64,000 bases of DNA from Pollutimonas sp036675275 (GTDB taxonomy: Bacteria > Pseudomonadota > Gammaproteobacteria > Burkholderiales > Burkholderiaceae_B). How positions within the stretch are numbered: the first letter of the stretch is position 1; each line of letters opens with the position of its first letter. Made by a program: the position numbers and the translations under genes. This document shows, piece by piece, positions 16,299-25,335 of the stretch. A model generated the notes under the pieces. It worked only from the letters and a program-made list of their open reading frames with translations. It had not been told where the DNA came from and did no database searches. The stretch is taken from assembly GCA_036675275.1 (NCBI GenBank), contig JAKFFG010000027.1, forward strand, positions 124,001 through 188,000, written 5' to 3'.

Positions 16299-19200
16299 AT
16301 GAATCATGTTTATCGCGTCGTCTTTAATCGCAGCCGGGGAATTTTCCAGGCCGTCAGTGAAAACGCCCGCGGGCAAGGCAAGGGCAGTCGTCGATTGAAG
16401 CTTGCCGCCATTCGACGCAGCCCCAAGGTTTTACTGAAGGCCGCCACGCTTGTTATGGCTCTGGCGGGCATCTGCAGTGTGCAACTTGCTTCGGCGCAAA
16501 CCGTCACGGGAAGCGGGGACGTGACACCCGTCATTCCGGCGGCTCCACTGCCGACGTGGTCCGTTGGCGGCAACCTCTATCTTGGAAATGCGGACACTGG
16601 CACGTTGGACATCTTCGGTGGAGGTAAGGTTGACAACGTCACTGCCTATCTTGGCTTTGCGGAGGGAAGCAACGGTACCGCTACGGTGTCTGGCTCTGGT
16701 TCGGCCTGGACGAATGCCGACGCGCTAAATGTCGGCTATAGCGGCACCGGCACCTTGAATATCAAAGACGCGGCATCTGTCATAAGTCGGGACAGCTGGG
16801 TGGGCAGTCAGGCGAATTCCATTGGCGTAGTCAATGTATCCGGCACTAACTCCACCCTTAACACCGTCCTATTGGCAGTTGGAAACGAGGGGTCAGGCAC
16901 GCTGAACGTCACGGAAGGCGCATTGGTCACCAATGCTTTGGGCAGTATTGGCGAGTCATCGACGGGTGATGGCAAGGTCACTGTCTCCGGAGACAAGTCC
17001 AACTGGGAAAACACTGTCCAGCTCATGATTGGCGTGCACGGGACGGGTACATTGAGCATTCAAGATGGTGCTATGGTCTCCAGTACCATGGGCGCTTTGG
17101 GTACCGGTGCCACCAGCCATGGCACGGCCGATGTGTCCGGCAGGAATTCCGCCTGGAGCATTGCGGACCGCCTCTTTGTTGGCCTGCTGGGAACCGGCAC
17201 ACTGTCCATCGCGGACGCGGGCAAAGTCGTCGTTGACGGCGGAGCTGGCCTCACGGTCTTGACCAGTATGCCCGGTTCAACCGGCAGCATCAATATTGGC
17301 GCGGCCTCCACCCTTACCGGGGACGCCACGGGGGCCGGCACGCTCGACACCGCAAGCATCGAGTTTGGCCTCGGCACGGCTTCGCTGAATTTCAACCATA
17401 CCGACAGCAACTACGTCTTCGCCGCGCCGCTGAACAGTTCCGGCGCAGGCACGCATCGCCTCAATCACTACGCAGGAACCACAAGGCTCACGGGTGCTAG
17501 TACCTCCTTTCACGGCGCAACCTCGGTGGCAGGCGGCAGGCTTGTTGTCGAGAGCACGCTCGGTGGCAGCGCCGCCGTGAGCGCAGGCCGTTTCCAGGTG
17601 GACGGCACCTTCGACGGTTCTGTTGCCGTGGAAAACACCGGTACCTTGGCCGGGGCCGGCATGGTGGCCGGCAATACGAGCTTCTTGGGTGGCGGCACCC
17701 TGGAAGGTACGCAAGGCCAGACGTTGTCGGTGGGCGGCAGTCTGGTGCTGGACGGCGCAAGCCAGATCAATGTTGCCTTGGATGATGCGCCGAACAGCGC
17801 GCTGTTCGATGTGGCGGGAAACCTTACGCTCGACGGCACGCTGAATGTAAGCGATCAGGGCGGTTTTGGCACGGGCGTATATCGATTGTTCGACTATGGC
17901 GGCGTCTTGAGCGACCGGGGCTTGCTGATCGGCTCAATGCCGGCGGGCGTAACGCCCGGCGATCTGACCGTTCAGACCTCGGTCGGCGGCCAGGTCAACC
18001 TGGTCTCAGCGACAACGCGGGCGGCACTTGGTTTCTGGGACGGCGGCAACGCCGCGCAGCACTTCAACGGCGTGATCGACGGCGGCGCAGGCGTGTGGCG
18101 AGCCGACGGCAACAACTGGGCTGGCGTCGATGGCAAGCGCAATGGTTCGTTCCAGCCGAACCCCACCTTCGCCGTGTTTCAGGGCACGGCAGGAACCGTG
18201 ACGGTGGACACGACAGCGGGCGCCATCGGTGCGACCGGCATGCAGTTTGCGGCCGACGGCTACAAGATCGACGGTGACGCGATTGCCCTGCAAGGCGCCG
18301 GCGGCGAGAGCATCATCCGCGTCGGCACTGGCACGGCAAGCGGCGCGTCCATGACCGGCACGATCGCCGCGCCGCTCACGGGCGCGAGCACCTTGGTCAA
18401 ATCAGACCATGGCACACTGGTTCTGGCTGGTGAGAACACGTACAGCGGTGGCACGGAGATCCGTGGCGGCGTGTTGTCAATCTCTCGCGACGCCAACCTG
18501 GGCGCGGCCACCGCCGGCCTGCACTTTAATGGCGGCACACTTGCCACCACGGCCAGCTTGAATACGGGGCGAGCGATCACGCTCACGCAGACGGGCGTCA
18601 TTGATGTTGCCACGCGTACGCAATTGGGCCTGGGCGGTGCCATTGCGGGTAGCGCCGACCTGATCAAGGCAGGCGCAGGGCAATTGCATATCACGGGCGA
18701 CAGCAGCGCGTTCACCGGCCATACACGAGTGCAAGCCGGTACGCTGGCGGTGGGCGTAGGGGGCGTGGGTCAACTGGGCGGCACGCTGACGGTGGCCAAT
18801 GGCGCCACCTTGCAAGGTAGCGGTACAGTAGGCACAACCACGCTGCAACGCGGCGCCACCATTGCCCCAGGCAATTCCATCGGCACCCTGACCGTGGCGG
18901 GTGACCTGACCTTCTTGCCCGGCGCGGTTTACCGTGTCGAGGCCGCCCCGAACTCAGGCGCCAGCGACCGCATCGCGGTCACGGGCACGGCAACGCTGGC
19001 GGGCTCGGCCATCTACGTCGGTTCTGAGGGCGGCTTTGACAGTACACGCCAATACACCATTCTGAGCGCCAACGCGGTGCGAGGGCAGTTTGATTCGATC
19101 AGTTCGAACTACGCCTATTTGAATCCAATATTTAATTACGGTGCACAGGACGTCACGCTACAGCTCGCGCGCACGAGTTCCTTTGCCGACGCGGCGCAAA

Positions 19201-20324
19201 CCGGCAACCAGCGTGCAACGGCTGACGGCCTGGAAAGTCTGGCTCCCGGCAACCCCTTGCACGAGTTCATCCTGACGCTGCCCGCCGGCGCGCCGCCTGC
19301 CGTGTTCGACAGCCTCTCGGGGGAAATCCACGCCAGCGTGTCGTCCAGCCTGATAGGGGCTGGCGCCACGACACGCACGCTGCCGCTGGCGCACCTGCGC
19401 GCCAATCTGGCCGCAAAACGGCAACCAGGAGCATTCACTGCGCAAGCAGGTGGCGCGCTATCGGCGTCGGCGTTGCCCAGCTCCAACGCACAGCCCGCCT
19501 GGGCCGAGGTGGTGGGCAACTGGCAGACGCTTGATGGTAACGGCAACGCGGCGCAAACCAAGCAGCATACCGGCGGCCTCTTCGTGGGTGTCGACCATGC
19601 AGTGGGCGGCGGCTGGCGCGTGGGTGCGGCGTTGGGATACACCGATGGCAAGATCCGCGTCGATGACCGCGATTCCAAGGCCGATGTGTCCAGCTACAGC
19701 GCCGCCCTATACGGCGGCAGGTCGTTCGACGTCGGTGCAGACAAGCTGAACCTGCTGGCAGGCACTTCCTATAGCTGGCACAACATCGACAGCCAGCGCT
19801 ACGCCAATGTGGCCGGCACCTCGCAAAAACTTACGGCGGACTATGGCGCCAACACGACACAGCTCTTTACCGAGCTGGGCTACGCCATGGCCCTATCGGA
19901 TCGCGCCAGCATTGAGCCTTTTGCCGGACTGACCTGGAGTGACCTGCGCACCCGCGGCTTCTCGGAGTCGGGCGGATCCGCAGCCCTACGGGGTCTAAGC
20001 GGTAGCGACAAGCAGACTAGCTCCACGCTGGGCGTACGCGCCCAGACTGATTTTTCGCTGGACCAGGCCCAAGGCAAGCTGCGCGCCACATTGGGCTGGC
20101 GCCATGCGTTTGGCGAGGTCACGCCGCAATCGACGATGGCGTTTGATGGTGGTCAAGCCTTCACCGTGGCCGGAGCACCGATTGCACGCAACGCGGTCCT
20201 GACAGAGCTGGGTGCGGATCTGCTGATCTCGCGCAACTCGACCATGGGCTTGAGCTACGGCGGGCAATATGGCGGGGGCAATCGCGAGCATGCCGGCTCG
20301 GTCAATGTGCGATGGCGCTATTGA
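16299..20324 (+). CDS. Large autotransporter adhesin-like protein (type Va secretion)
   Basis: The 1341-residue protein starts with an extended signal peptide region (MNHVYRVVFNRSRGIFQAVS) followed by a hydrophobic core, with probable cleavage after ASA at residue 66. Residues about 88-320 hold about five repeats of roughly 45 residues with a GTGTLNI...VG pattern, like the T5SS/PEP-CTERM-associated repeat. Later come PATR-type beta-helix strands (TLVLAGENTYSGGTEIRGG, TRVQAGTLAVG, GNSIGTLTVAGDLTF). The last 270 or so residues are an autotransporter beta-barrel ending in VNVRWRY. The passenger should be a surface-exposed beta-solenoid; no protease or lipase motif is visible. It is monocistronic, and the ligand is unknown. 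Confidence 0.9.
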   Translation: MNHVYRVVFNRSRGIFQAVSENARGQGKGSRRLKLAAIRRSPKVLLKAATLVMALAGICSVQLASAQTVTGSGDVTPVIPAAPLPTWSVGGNLYLGNADTGTLDIFGGGKVDNVTAYLGFAEGSNGTATVSGSGSAWTNADALNVGYSGTGTLNIKDAASVISRDSWVGSQANSIGVVNVSGTNSTLNTVLLAVGNEGSGTLNVTEGALVTNALGSIGESSTGDGKVTVSGDKSNWENTVQLMIGVHGTGTLSIQDGAMVSSTMGALGTGATSHGTADVSGRNSAWSIADRLFVGLLGTGTLSIADAGKVVVDGGAGLTVLTSMPGSTGSINIGAASTLTGDATGAGTLDTASIEFGLGTASLNFNHTDSNYVFAAPLNSSGAGTHRLNHYAGTTRLTGASTSFHGATSVAGGRLVVESTLGGSAAVSAGRFQVDGTFDGSVAVENTGTLAGAGMVAGNTSFLGGGTLEGTQGQTLSVGGSLVLDGASQINVALDDAPNSALFDVAGNLTLDGTLNVSDQGGFGTGVYRLFDYGGVLSDRGLLIGSMPAGVTPGDLTVQTSVGGQVNLVSATTRAALGFWDGGNAAQHFNGVIDGGAGVWRADGNNWAGVDGKRNGSFQPNPTFAVFQGTAGTVTVDTTAGAIGATGMQFAADGYKIDGDAIALQGAGGESIIRVGTGTASGASMTGTIAAPLTGASTLVKSDHGTLVLAGENTYSGGTEIRGGVLSISRDANLGAATAGLHFNGGTLATTASLNTGRAITLTQTGVIDVATRTQLGLGGAIAGSADLIKAGAGQLHITGDSSAFTGHTRVQAGTLAVGVGGVGQLGGTLTVANGATLQGSGTVGTTTLQRGATIAPGNSIGTLTVAGDLTFLPGAVYRVEAAPNSGASDRIAVTGTATLAGSAIYVGSEGGFDSTRQYTILSANAVRGQFDSISSNYAYLNPIFNYGAQDVTLQLARTSSFADAAQTGNQRATADGLESLAPGNPLHEFILTLPAGAPPAVFDSLSGEIHASVSSSLIGAGATTRTLPLAHLRANLAAKRQPGAFTAQAGGALSASALPSSNAQPAWAEVVGNWQTLDGNGNAAQTKQHTGGLFVGVDHAVGGGWRVGAALGYTDGKIRVDDRDSKADVSSYSAALYGGRSFDVGADKLNLLAGTSYSWHNIDSQRYANVAGTSQKLTADYGANTTQLFTELGYAMALSDRASIEPFAGLTWSDLRTRGFSESGGSAALRGLSGSDKQTSSTLGVRAQTDFSLDQAQGKLRATLGWRHAFGEVTPQSTMAFDGGQAFTVAGAPIARNAVLTELGADLLISRNSTMGLSYGGQYGGGNREHAGSVNVRWRY

Positions 20325-20479
20325 GATCAAAGGAAAATCGCTTCCTGGGATTGCTGGGCAAGCCGGCCAAACGGCCTAAGGGATGCAGCGGCCAAGCTCC
20401 TTTCCCGGGGCTTTCTTCATTTGCTCCTATTCGCCGATACTGAGACACTTGTTTCAGTCAACCGCACATAAGGCACTGC

Positions 20480-21238
20480 TCAGCTGCACATTAGGACTGT
20501 CCCGTCAAAACCGACGACCACGTTTTCCGGCAATTCGTTCTGATGTTCCATCAGCCAGCAATCAAACTCATGCCCTATGTGCGTCAACACGGCCTTCCTC
20601 ACGTTGAGCGACGCAATCGTCTCCAGCGCCCGCGTCAGATCATTGTGATTGCGCGGCGCTTCGGGCACAGGCCCATATGAACAATCCAGCACCAGCAGGT
20701 CCAGCGGCTGTTTCTGCAAACGTGCTTGTGTGTCGGGCGGCAGTCCCACCGTATCGGTCAGGTAAGCCACGCTGCTGCTTCCATCGCTGAACAGATAGCC
20801 GAAAGTAGGCTTGGAGTGATACAAGGGTAGCGGCGTCACCGAAAAGCCTTCGAACCTCCGCGTCTGAAATGCCGTGAGCTTCTGCGAAAAGTCCAGCATG
20901 CCGGGATGCTTGTACAGGTCGGCAAAGCCTTCGGGGTCGTCCGGCCCCAATACCGGCAAGCGTGTGCCCTTCCCCCAGCGCCAATGCAATAATCCTTGTA
21001 CATGGTCTGCGTGATAATGGGTTTGCAGGACGCCCTTAATGCTGCCCGGCGGAAAGCGCTCGGCCAGGTCGGTCAAGCCGGAATCGATCAGCCAACGCTG
21101 GCCGCCGCACTCGATCAAGGCCGAACATGGGCCGCGGCGAAAGCGTGGATCGTGTCGCGCCCTGGCGCAAGCCGGGCAAGCGCAGTTATACACGGGAACC
21201 TGCGATGCATTGGCAGTTCCCAGCAGAGTCAGTTTCAT
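20480..21238 (-). CDS. phnP: Phosphoribosyl cyclic phosphate phosphodiesterase PhnP
   Basis: The 252-residue protein is a metallo-beta-lactamase-fold hydrolase with the THYHADHVQGL metal motif, a cysteine pair near the N-terminus (YNCACPAC) matching the structural zinc site of PhnP, and a C-terminal VLTHIGHEFD. By family knowledge it opens 5-phosphoribosyl 1,2-cyclic phosphate, the product of the C-P lyase core reaction. It is the last gene of the phn operon, and its start overlaps phnN by ATGA. Confidence 0.92.
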   Translation of the reverse strand: MKLTLLGTANASQVPVYNCACPACARARHDPRFRRGPCSALIECGGQRWLIDSGLTDLAERFPPGSIKGVLQTHYHADHVQGLLHWRWGKGTRLPVLGPDDPEGFADLYKHPGMLDFSQKLTAFQTRRFEGFSVTPLPLYHSKPTFGYLFSDGSSSVAYLTDTVGLPPDTQARLQKQPLDLLVLDCSYGPVPEAPRNHNDLTRALETIASLNVRKAVLTHIGHEFDCWLMEHQNELPENVVVGFDGTVLMCS

Positions 21239-21846
21239 GCCGTATGCCGATAAGTCGAGGCGCCAGGCGGGTCGGCGCGATCACCCGCCCCAGGCTGTTT
21301 CAAATGGGCATAGAGTGTCAGGATAGTGTGATCCACCTCATTTGAATTGTCCACGATGAACACAGGCGCGCTACTGCTTCCCGCATTGAACTCCGCAGAA
21401 AACTGTGTATTGCGTTCCAGCCGCTTGTGAACCTGCTCGGCGTCCTCCCTGCCCCGATCCAGCAGGCGCTGCCGCAATAGTTCAGGCTCTACAGTCAGCA
21501 AAACCGGCAGCAAGTTGGCGTAACGCCGGCGCGCTTCAGGAAAATAGGCCCGCGAGCCGTTAAGCAATACATCGCAGCCCGCCTGCAGGCGATCGTTGAT
21601 GTCATTGTAGACACCGTAGGCCAGGCCGTTGGCCCGCCACGCCATGGCCAGGCGCCCGCAGGATTCCATATCCTCGAACTCAGAAAAGCTTACCGATACA
21701 CAGTTGGGCTCGGTTGGGGTTACAGGGCGCGTCACCACGCGGGGAGCAAGGTAGGCATCGCTGCCCAGCAAGCCGCACAAGCCCTGCAGCACCGTGTCCT
21801 TGCCAGAACCGGATGGCCCCATCAGGTAAATGAGTCGCCCGGCCAT
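21235..21846 (-). CDS. phnN: Ribose 1,5-bisphosphate phosphokinase PhnN
   Basis: The 203-residue product is a guanylate-kinase-like P-loop kinase, with Walker A GPSGSGKDT at residues 10-18. PhnN converts ribose 1,5-bisphosphate to PRPP, which links phosphonate breakdown to nucleotide metabolism. The start codon shares one base with the phnM stop (TGATG), and the stop overlaps phnP. Confidence 0.92.
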   Translation of the reverse strand: MAGRLIYLMGPSGSGKDTVLQGLCGLLGSDAYLAPRVVTRPVTPTEPNCVSVSFSEFEDMESCGRLAMAWRANGLAYGVYNDINDRLQAGCDVLLNGSRAYFPEARRRYANLLPVLLTVEPELLRQRLLDRGREDAEQVHKRLERNTQFSAEFNAGSSSAPVFIVDNSNEVDHTILTLYAHLKQPGAGDRADPPGASTYRHTA

Positions 21847-22991
21847 CAGAACACCCTGTTGCCATTGCGCCAGACGCGCTGCACGACAAACTGCTTCTTG
21901 TGCTTGCGCACCCGCAGCAGATCGGCGTTAAGACCGGCGCAAATCTCCCCGCGGTCCAGCAGACCGGCGGCCTGCGCCGGCGCCTTGCTGATGGTGGCCA
22001 CGGCTGCGGGCAGCGCGTAGGCATTGTCCTGTTCCGCCAGCATGCACGCCGCCTGAAGCAGGCTGGCCGGATAATAATCGCTGGACAGAATGTCCAGCAC
22101 GCCGTGCGATGCCAGGTCGGCCGCCGCCACATTGCCCGAGTGCGAGCCTCCGCGCACTATGTTGGGTGCGCCCATCAAGACCTTCAAGCCCATGCTGTGG
22201 CTGGCTGCGGCCGCCTCCACGGTAGTGGGAAACTCGGCTATGCACATGCCGTATTCGGCTGATTCCCTGGCATGGTCCAGGGTTGCGTCGTCATGGCTGG
22301 CTACCGACAGGGACCGCTCGCGGCATTCGTTGACAATGGCACGCCGGTAGCGATCGCTGTACTGACGGGAGTTATCAAGCTGCAACTCGATGAAGGCGTC
22401 CATGTCGGCGTCGTTCAGGTGGTACTTGCCTTGATAGTATTCGCGGTACTTTTCGAACTTCACGAATTGCCGTTGACCGGGCGAATGATCCATGACGGAA
22501 ACCAGCTGCACCAGCGGGTTATCCACCAGGTCATGGAACATATCCAGCGTCCTGGCGTGGCTCAGCTCGCAACGAAGATGCAGGCGGTGCTCGGCGCGCG
22601 TGTGGCCCTGGCCCTGCGCATGGGTGATGGCATCCAGCATGATGGGCAGTTGCTTCAGGCGATCCCCTTTCGGGTTCACATCGCCGATGGCCAGTGCGTC
22701 GAAGACTGTGGTGATGCCGGCTGAAACGACTTGCGCATCATGGGCCAGCACTGCCGACTCCGAAGGCCAGTCCACGCCTGGACGCGGGTTCATGTATTTT
22801 TCCAGATTATCGGTATGCAGCTCCACGAGCCCCGGCATCAGGTAGTCGCCGTCCAGGTCCTCGGCCTGGGGCAGTTGGCTCCGGCCCTCGCTGACGTCGT
22901 GTATCAAGCCATCGCGCACGGCGACGGTGCCGACAAATACATCAGTGGCGGTCACCACACGGGCGTTGGTGAAAATTTGTTCAGCTTGCAT
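21846..22991 (-). CDS. phnM: Alpha-D-ribose 1-methylphosphonate 5-triphosphate diphosphatase PhnM
   Basis: The 381-residue amidohydrolase-fold protein shows LMPGLVELHTDNLEKYMNPRPGV near the N-terminus (metal-binding His), VASHDDATLDH and LDILSSDYYPASLL. PhnM removes pyrophosphate from the ribosyl-phosphonate triphosphate made by PhnGHIL. The start at 22991 overlaps the end of phnL by 11 bases and has GAGGAG upstream; the frame is open to 23054, but that would lie deep inside phnL. Confidence 0.93.
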   Translation of the reverse strand: MQAEQIFTNARVVTATDVFVGTVAVRDGLIHDVSEGRSQLPQAEDLDGDYLMPGLVELHTDNLEKYMNPRPGVDWPSESAVLAHDAQVVSAGITTVFDALAIGDVNPKGDRLKQLPIMLDAITHAQGQGHTRAEHRLHLRCELSHARTLDMFHDLVDNPLVQLVSVMDHSPGQRQFVKFEKYREYYQGKYHLNDADMDAFIELQLDNSRQYSDRYRRAIVNECRERSLSVASHDDATLDHARESAEYGMCIAEFPTTVEAAAASHSMGLKVLMGAPNIVRGGSHSGNVAAADLASHGVLDILSSDYYPASLLQAACMLAEQDNAYALPAAVATISKAPAQAAGLLDRGEICAGLNADLLRVRKHKKQFVVQRVWRNGNRVF

Positions 22992-23685
22992 GAGCAGGCT
23001 CCTCAAGAGACATGTCCAGATAACAATCAGCCATCCCCTCGCGCGCCTTTGCATCGTGCGAGATGGCGATCAGGGCAGAACCCGCGGCCTTGGCTTCCGC
23101 GATCAGCTCCAGCACCACAGCCCGGTTCGCGTCATCCAGCGAGGCCGTAGGCTCGTCCAGCAACAGCAAGGGCCAGGAAACCATGAAGCCGCGGGCAATA
23201 TTGACGCGTTGCTGTTCGCCGCCCGAGAACGTGCCGGGCGCCAGCGACCACAGACTTTCGGGCAGATTCAGGCGGGTCAGCAGTTCCTTGGCGCGCGCTT
23301 CCGCCTGGGCCCGGCCAATTCCGCGCGCCAGGGCGGGCTCCATCACTACATTCAAGCAGCTGACGCGGGGAATCACGCGCAGGAACTGGCTGACATAGCC
23401 CATGGTCAGGCGACGTACGGCGAGCGTCTGGCGCGGCTCCGCGCCCACCATTTCCATCACCTCCCCGGCGTGATTCAGCTTGATGCTGCCGGTACTGGGC
23501 AGGTAATTTCCATAGAGCGTGCGCATCAGGGTGGACTTGCCGGCGCCGGAGCGGCCATGCAGAACCAGGCAGGTGCCCGGCTGCACGGCGAAGCTGAGCT
23601 CGCGCAAGACGTTCAATACCGTTCCATGCTGCTGATGCAGGGTAAAGGCTTTGGATAGGCCTTTCACTTCCATAACGGGTGTCAT
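22981..23685 (-). CDS. phnL: C-P lyase complex ATP-binding protein PhnL
   Basis: The 234-residue ABC-type ATPase has Walker A GRSGAGKST, signature FSGGEQQRVNIARGF and Walker B LLLLDEPTASLD. PhnL works with PhnG, PhnH and PhnI to attach the phosphonate to ribose, displacing adenine from ATP; it is not a transporter subunit. ATG at 23685 follows GAGG and gives the usual length. It precedes phnM with an 11-base overlap. Confidence 0.92.
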   Translation of the reverse strand: MTPVMEVKGLSKAFTLHQQHGTVLNVLRELSFAVQPGTCLVLHGRSGAGKSTLMRTLYGNYLPSTGSIKLNHAGEVMEMVGAEPRQTLAVRRLTMGYVSQFLRVIPRVSCLNVVMEPALARGIGRAQAEARAKELLTRLNLPESLWSLAPGTFSGGEQQRVNIARGFMVSWPLLLLDEPTASLDDANRAVVLELIAEAKAAGSALIAISHDAKAREGMADCYLDMSLEEPAHAS

Positions 23686-23695
23686 GTTCTTTACC

Positions 23696-24466
23696 TCAAG
23701 GCTGCAGGACGGACGAAACCAGCAACTGGCTATAAGCATGTTGCGGATCGTCGAGAATTTGGTCGGTCAAGCCGGCTTCCACCACGTGGGAGCGGCGCAT
23801 CACCATCAAGCGGTCGGCCAGCAGTCGCGCCACGGCCAGATCGTGCGTCACGATGACGACGGCCAGCTGCAGCTCGCGGACCAGGCCGCGCAGCATGTCG
23901 AGCAAATGCGCCTGCACGGATACATCCAGACCACCGGTAGGCTCGTCCATGAAGATCAGGCGTGGATTGGAAACCAGATTGCGGGCAATCTGCAGCCGCT
24001 GCTGCATGCCGCCGGAAAAGGTGCGCGGCAGGTCATCGATGCGCTGCGGATCGATTTCCACCTGATCCAACCAAGCCAGCCCAGCCTGGCGCAACTGCCC
24101 GTAATGACGCACGCCCTGGGCCATCAGGCGCTCACCGATATTGGCGCCGGCCGATACGCCCATGCGCAAGCCATCGCGCGGATTCTGTTCGACAAAGCCC
24201 CATTCCGTGCGCAACAAGGTGCGCCGATGGGCCTCGCTGGCCGCATAAAGGTCGACATTGCAGTTGTCGCGATCGCGGTAGAACACCGAACCGCGGTCAG
24301 GAGGAACCCGCCCGGACAGCACGCTGAGCAGCGTGGACTTGCCCGAGCCGGACTCGCCCACTATGCCCAGCACCTCGCCGGGATACAAATCGAAAGAGAC
24401 GGCTTGACAACCCTTTTCGGGGCCATACAGCAAGGTCAGGTCGCGTACCGATAAAAGCTGGCTCAT
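23696..24466 (-). CDS. phnK: C-P lyase complex ATP-binding protein PhnK
   Basis: The 256-residue ABC-type ATPase has Walker A GESGSGKST, signature FSGGMQQRLQIARNL, Walker B LIFMDEPTGGLD and the H-loop VTHDLAVAR. PhnK docks on the PhnJ subunit of the C-P lyase core. The start at 24466 overlaps the phnJ stop by ATGA; the upstream extension of the frame to 24520 lies inside phnJ and is not used. Confidence 0.92.
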   Translation of the reverse strand: MSQLLSVRDLTLLYGPEKGCQAVSFDLYPGEVLGIVGESGSGKSTLLSVLSGRVPPDRGSVFYRDRDNCNVDLYAASEAHRRTLLRTEWGFVEQNPRDGLRMGVSAGANIGERLMAQGVRHYGQLRQAGLAWLDQVEIDPQRIDDLPRTFSGGMQQRLQIARNLVSNPRLIFMDEPTGGLDVSVQAHLLDMLRGLVRELQLAVVIVTHDLAVARLLADRLMVMRRSHVVEAGLTDQILDDPQHAYSQLLVSSVLQP

Positions 24467-25335
24467 TGCATGACCTCCTGGCTGGCGCATCGTTCCTGGC
24501 AATAATCCGTGTCGGAACACACGAATTCCCGGTTCCCGTGGTCATCAACGATCAATTCATCGAGATAGGACTCGCTGCTTCCGCAGAATGTGCAGCTTTG
24601 CTCCCAGGTCGGAAGCTCGAAGGGGTAATCCTGGAAGTCCAGGCTTTCGACCTGCGTGTAAGGCGGCAAGGCATAGAGGCGTTTTTCGCGCCCTGCCCCG
24701 AACAACATCAATGCGGGACTCATATTCAGCTTGGGGTTATCGAACTTGGGTATCGGGGAAGGATCCATCACATAACGATCATCGACCATCACCGGGTAGG
24801 CATAGGTGGTAGCGATGTGGCCGTAACGGGCAATATCTTCGTACAGCTTCACATGCATGACGCCATAGTCGTTCAGCGCATGCATGGCCTTGGTTTCGGA
24901 ATCGGATGGCTCGATGAAGCGCAAGGGCTCTGGAATGGGCACCTGGTAGACCACGACCTGGCCATTGCGCAACGGCGTCTCCGGAATGCGGTGCCGCGTC
25001 TGGATGATGGTGGCCTCTACGGTGCGCTCGGTGGTTGCCATACCCGCCGTACGTGTAAAGAAGCGCCGTATCGATACGGCGTTGGTGGTGTCATCGGCTC
25101 CCTGGTCTATGACTTTGAGTACGTCGTCGCGGCCGAGTATGGCTGCTGTCACCTGCATGCCTCCGGTTCCCCAGCCATAAGGCAGCGGCATCTCGCGCCC
25201 GCCGAACGGCACCTGGTATCCAGGGATGGCGACGGCCTTGAGCAAGCCGCGGCGCAAGCTGCGTTTCGTCTGTTCGTCCAGATAGGCAAAGTTGTAGCCC
25301 GCGATCGTCGCGGTATCCTGCGTTGGCGTGTTCAT
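24463..25335 (-). CDS. phnJ: C-P lyase radical-SAM subunit PhnJ
   Basis: The 290-residue protein carries the PhnJ iron-sulfur motif Cys-x2-Cys-x21-Cys, beginning at CTFC and ending in VCSDTDYC. The extra cysteine six residues on corresponds to the catalytic thiyl residue. It cleaves the carbon-phosphorus bond of ribosyl 1-phosphonate 5-phosphate. The start overlaps the phnI stop by ATGA. All four cysteines are present, so the enzyme should be active. Confidence 0.95.
   Translation of the reverse strand: MNTPTQDTATIAGYNFAYLDEQTKRSLRRGLLKAVAIPGYQVPFGGREMPLPYGWGTGGMQVTAAILGRDDVLKVIDQGADDTTNAVSIRRFFTRTAGMATTERTVEATIIQTRHRIPETPLRNGQVVVYQVPIPEPLRFIEPSDSETKAMHALNDYGVMHVKLYEDIARYGHIATTYAYPVMVDDRYVMDPSPIPKFDNPKLNMSPALMLFGAGREKRLYALPPYTQVESLDFQDYPFELPTWEQSCTFCGSSESYLDELIVDDHGNREFVCSDTDYCQERCASQEVMQ

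Noticed and set aside
17277..19678. Minus-strand frames opposite the autotransporter
   Set aside because: They mirror the Gly/Thr/Ala-rich repeats and have no start signals or recognisable domains.
20325..20479. Terminator between the autotransporter and phnP
   Set aside because: Small GC-rich inverted repeats (GGCC-AAAC-GGCC) are present, but stems are short and no proper T-run follows; not strong enough to list.
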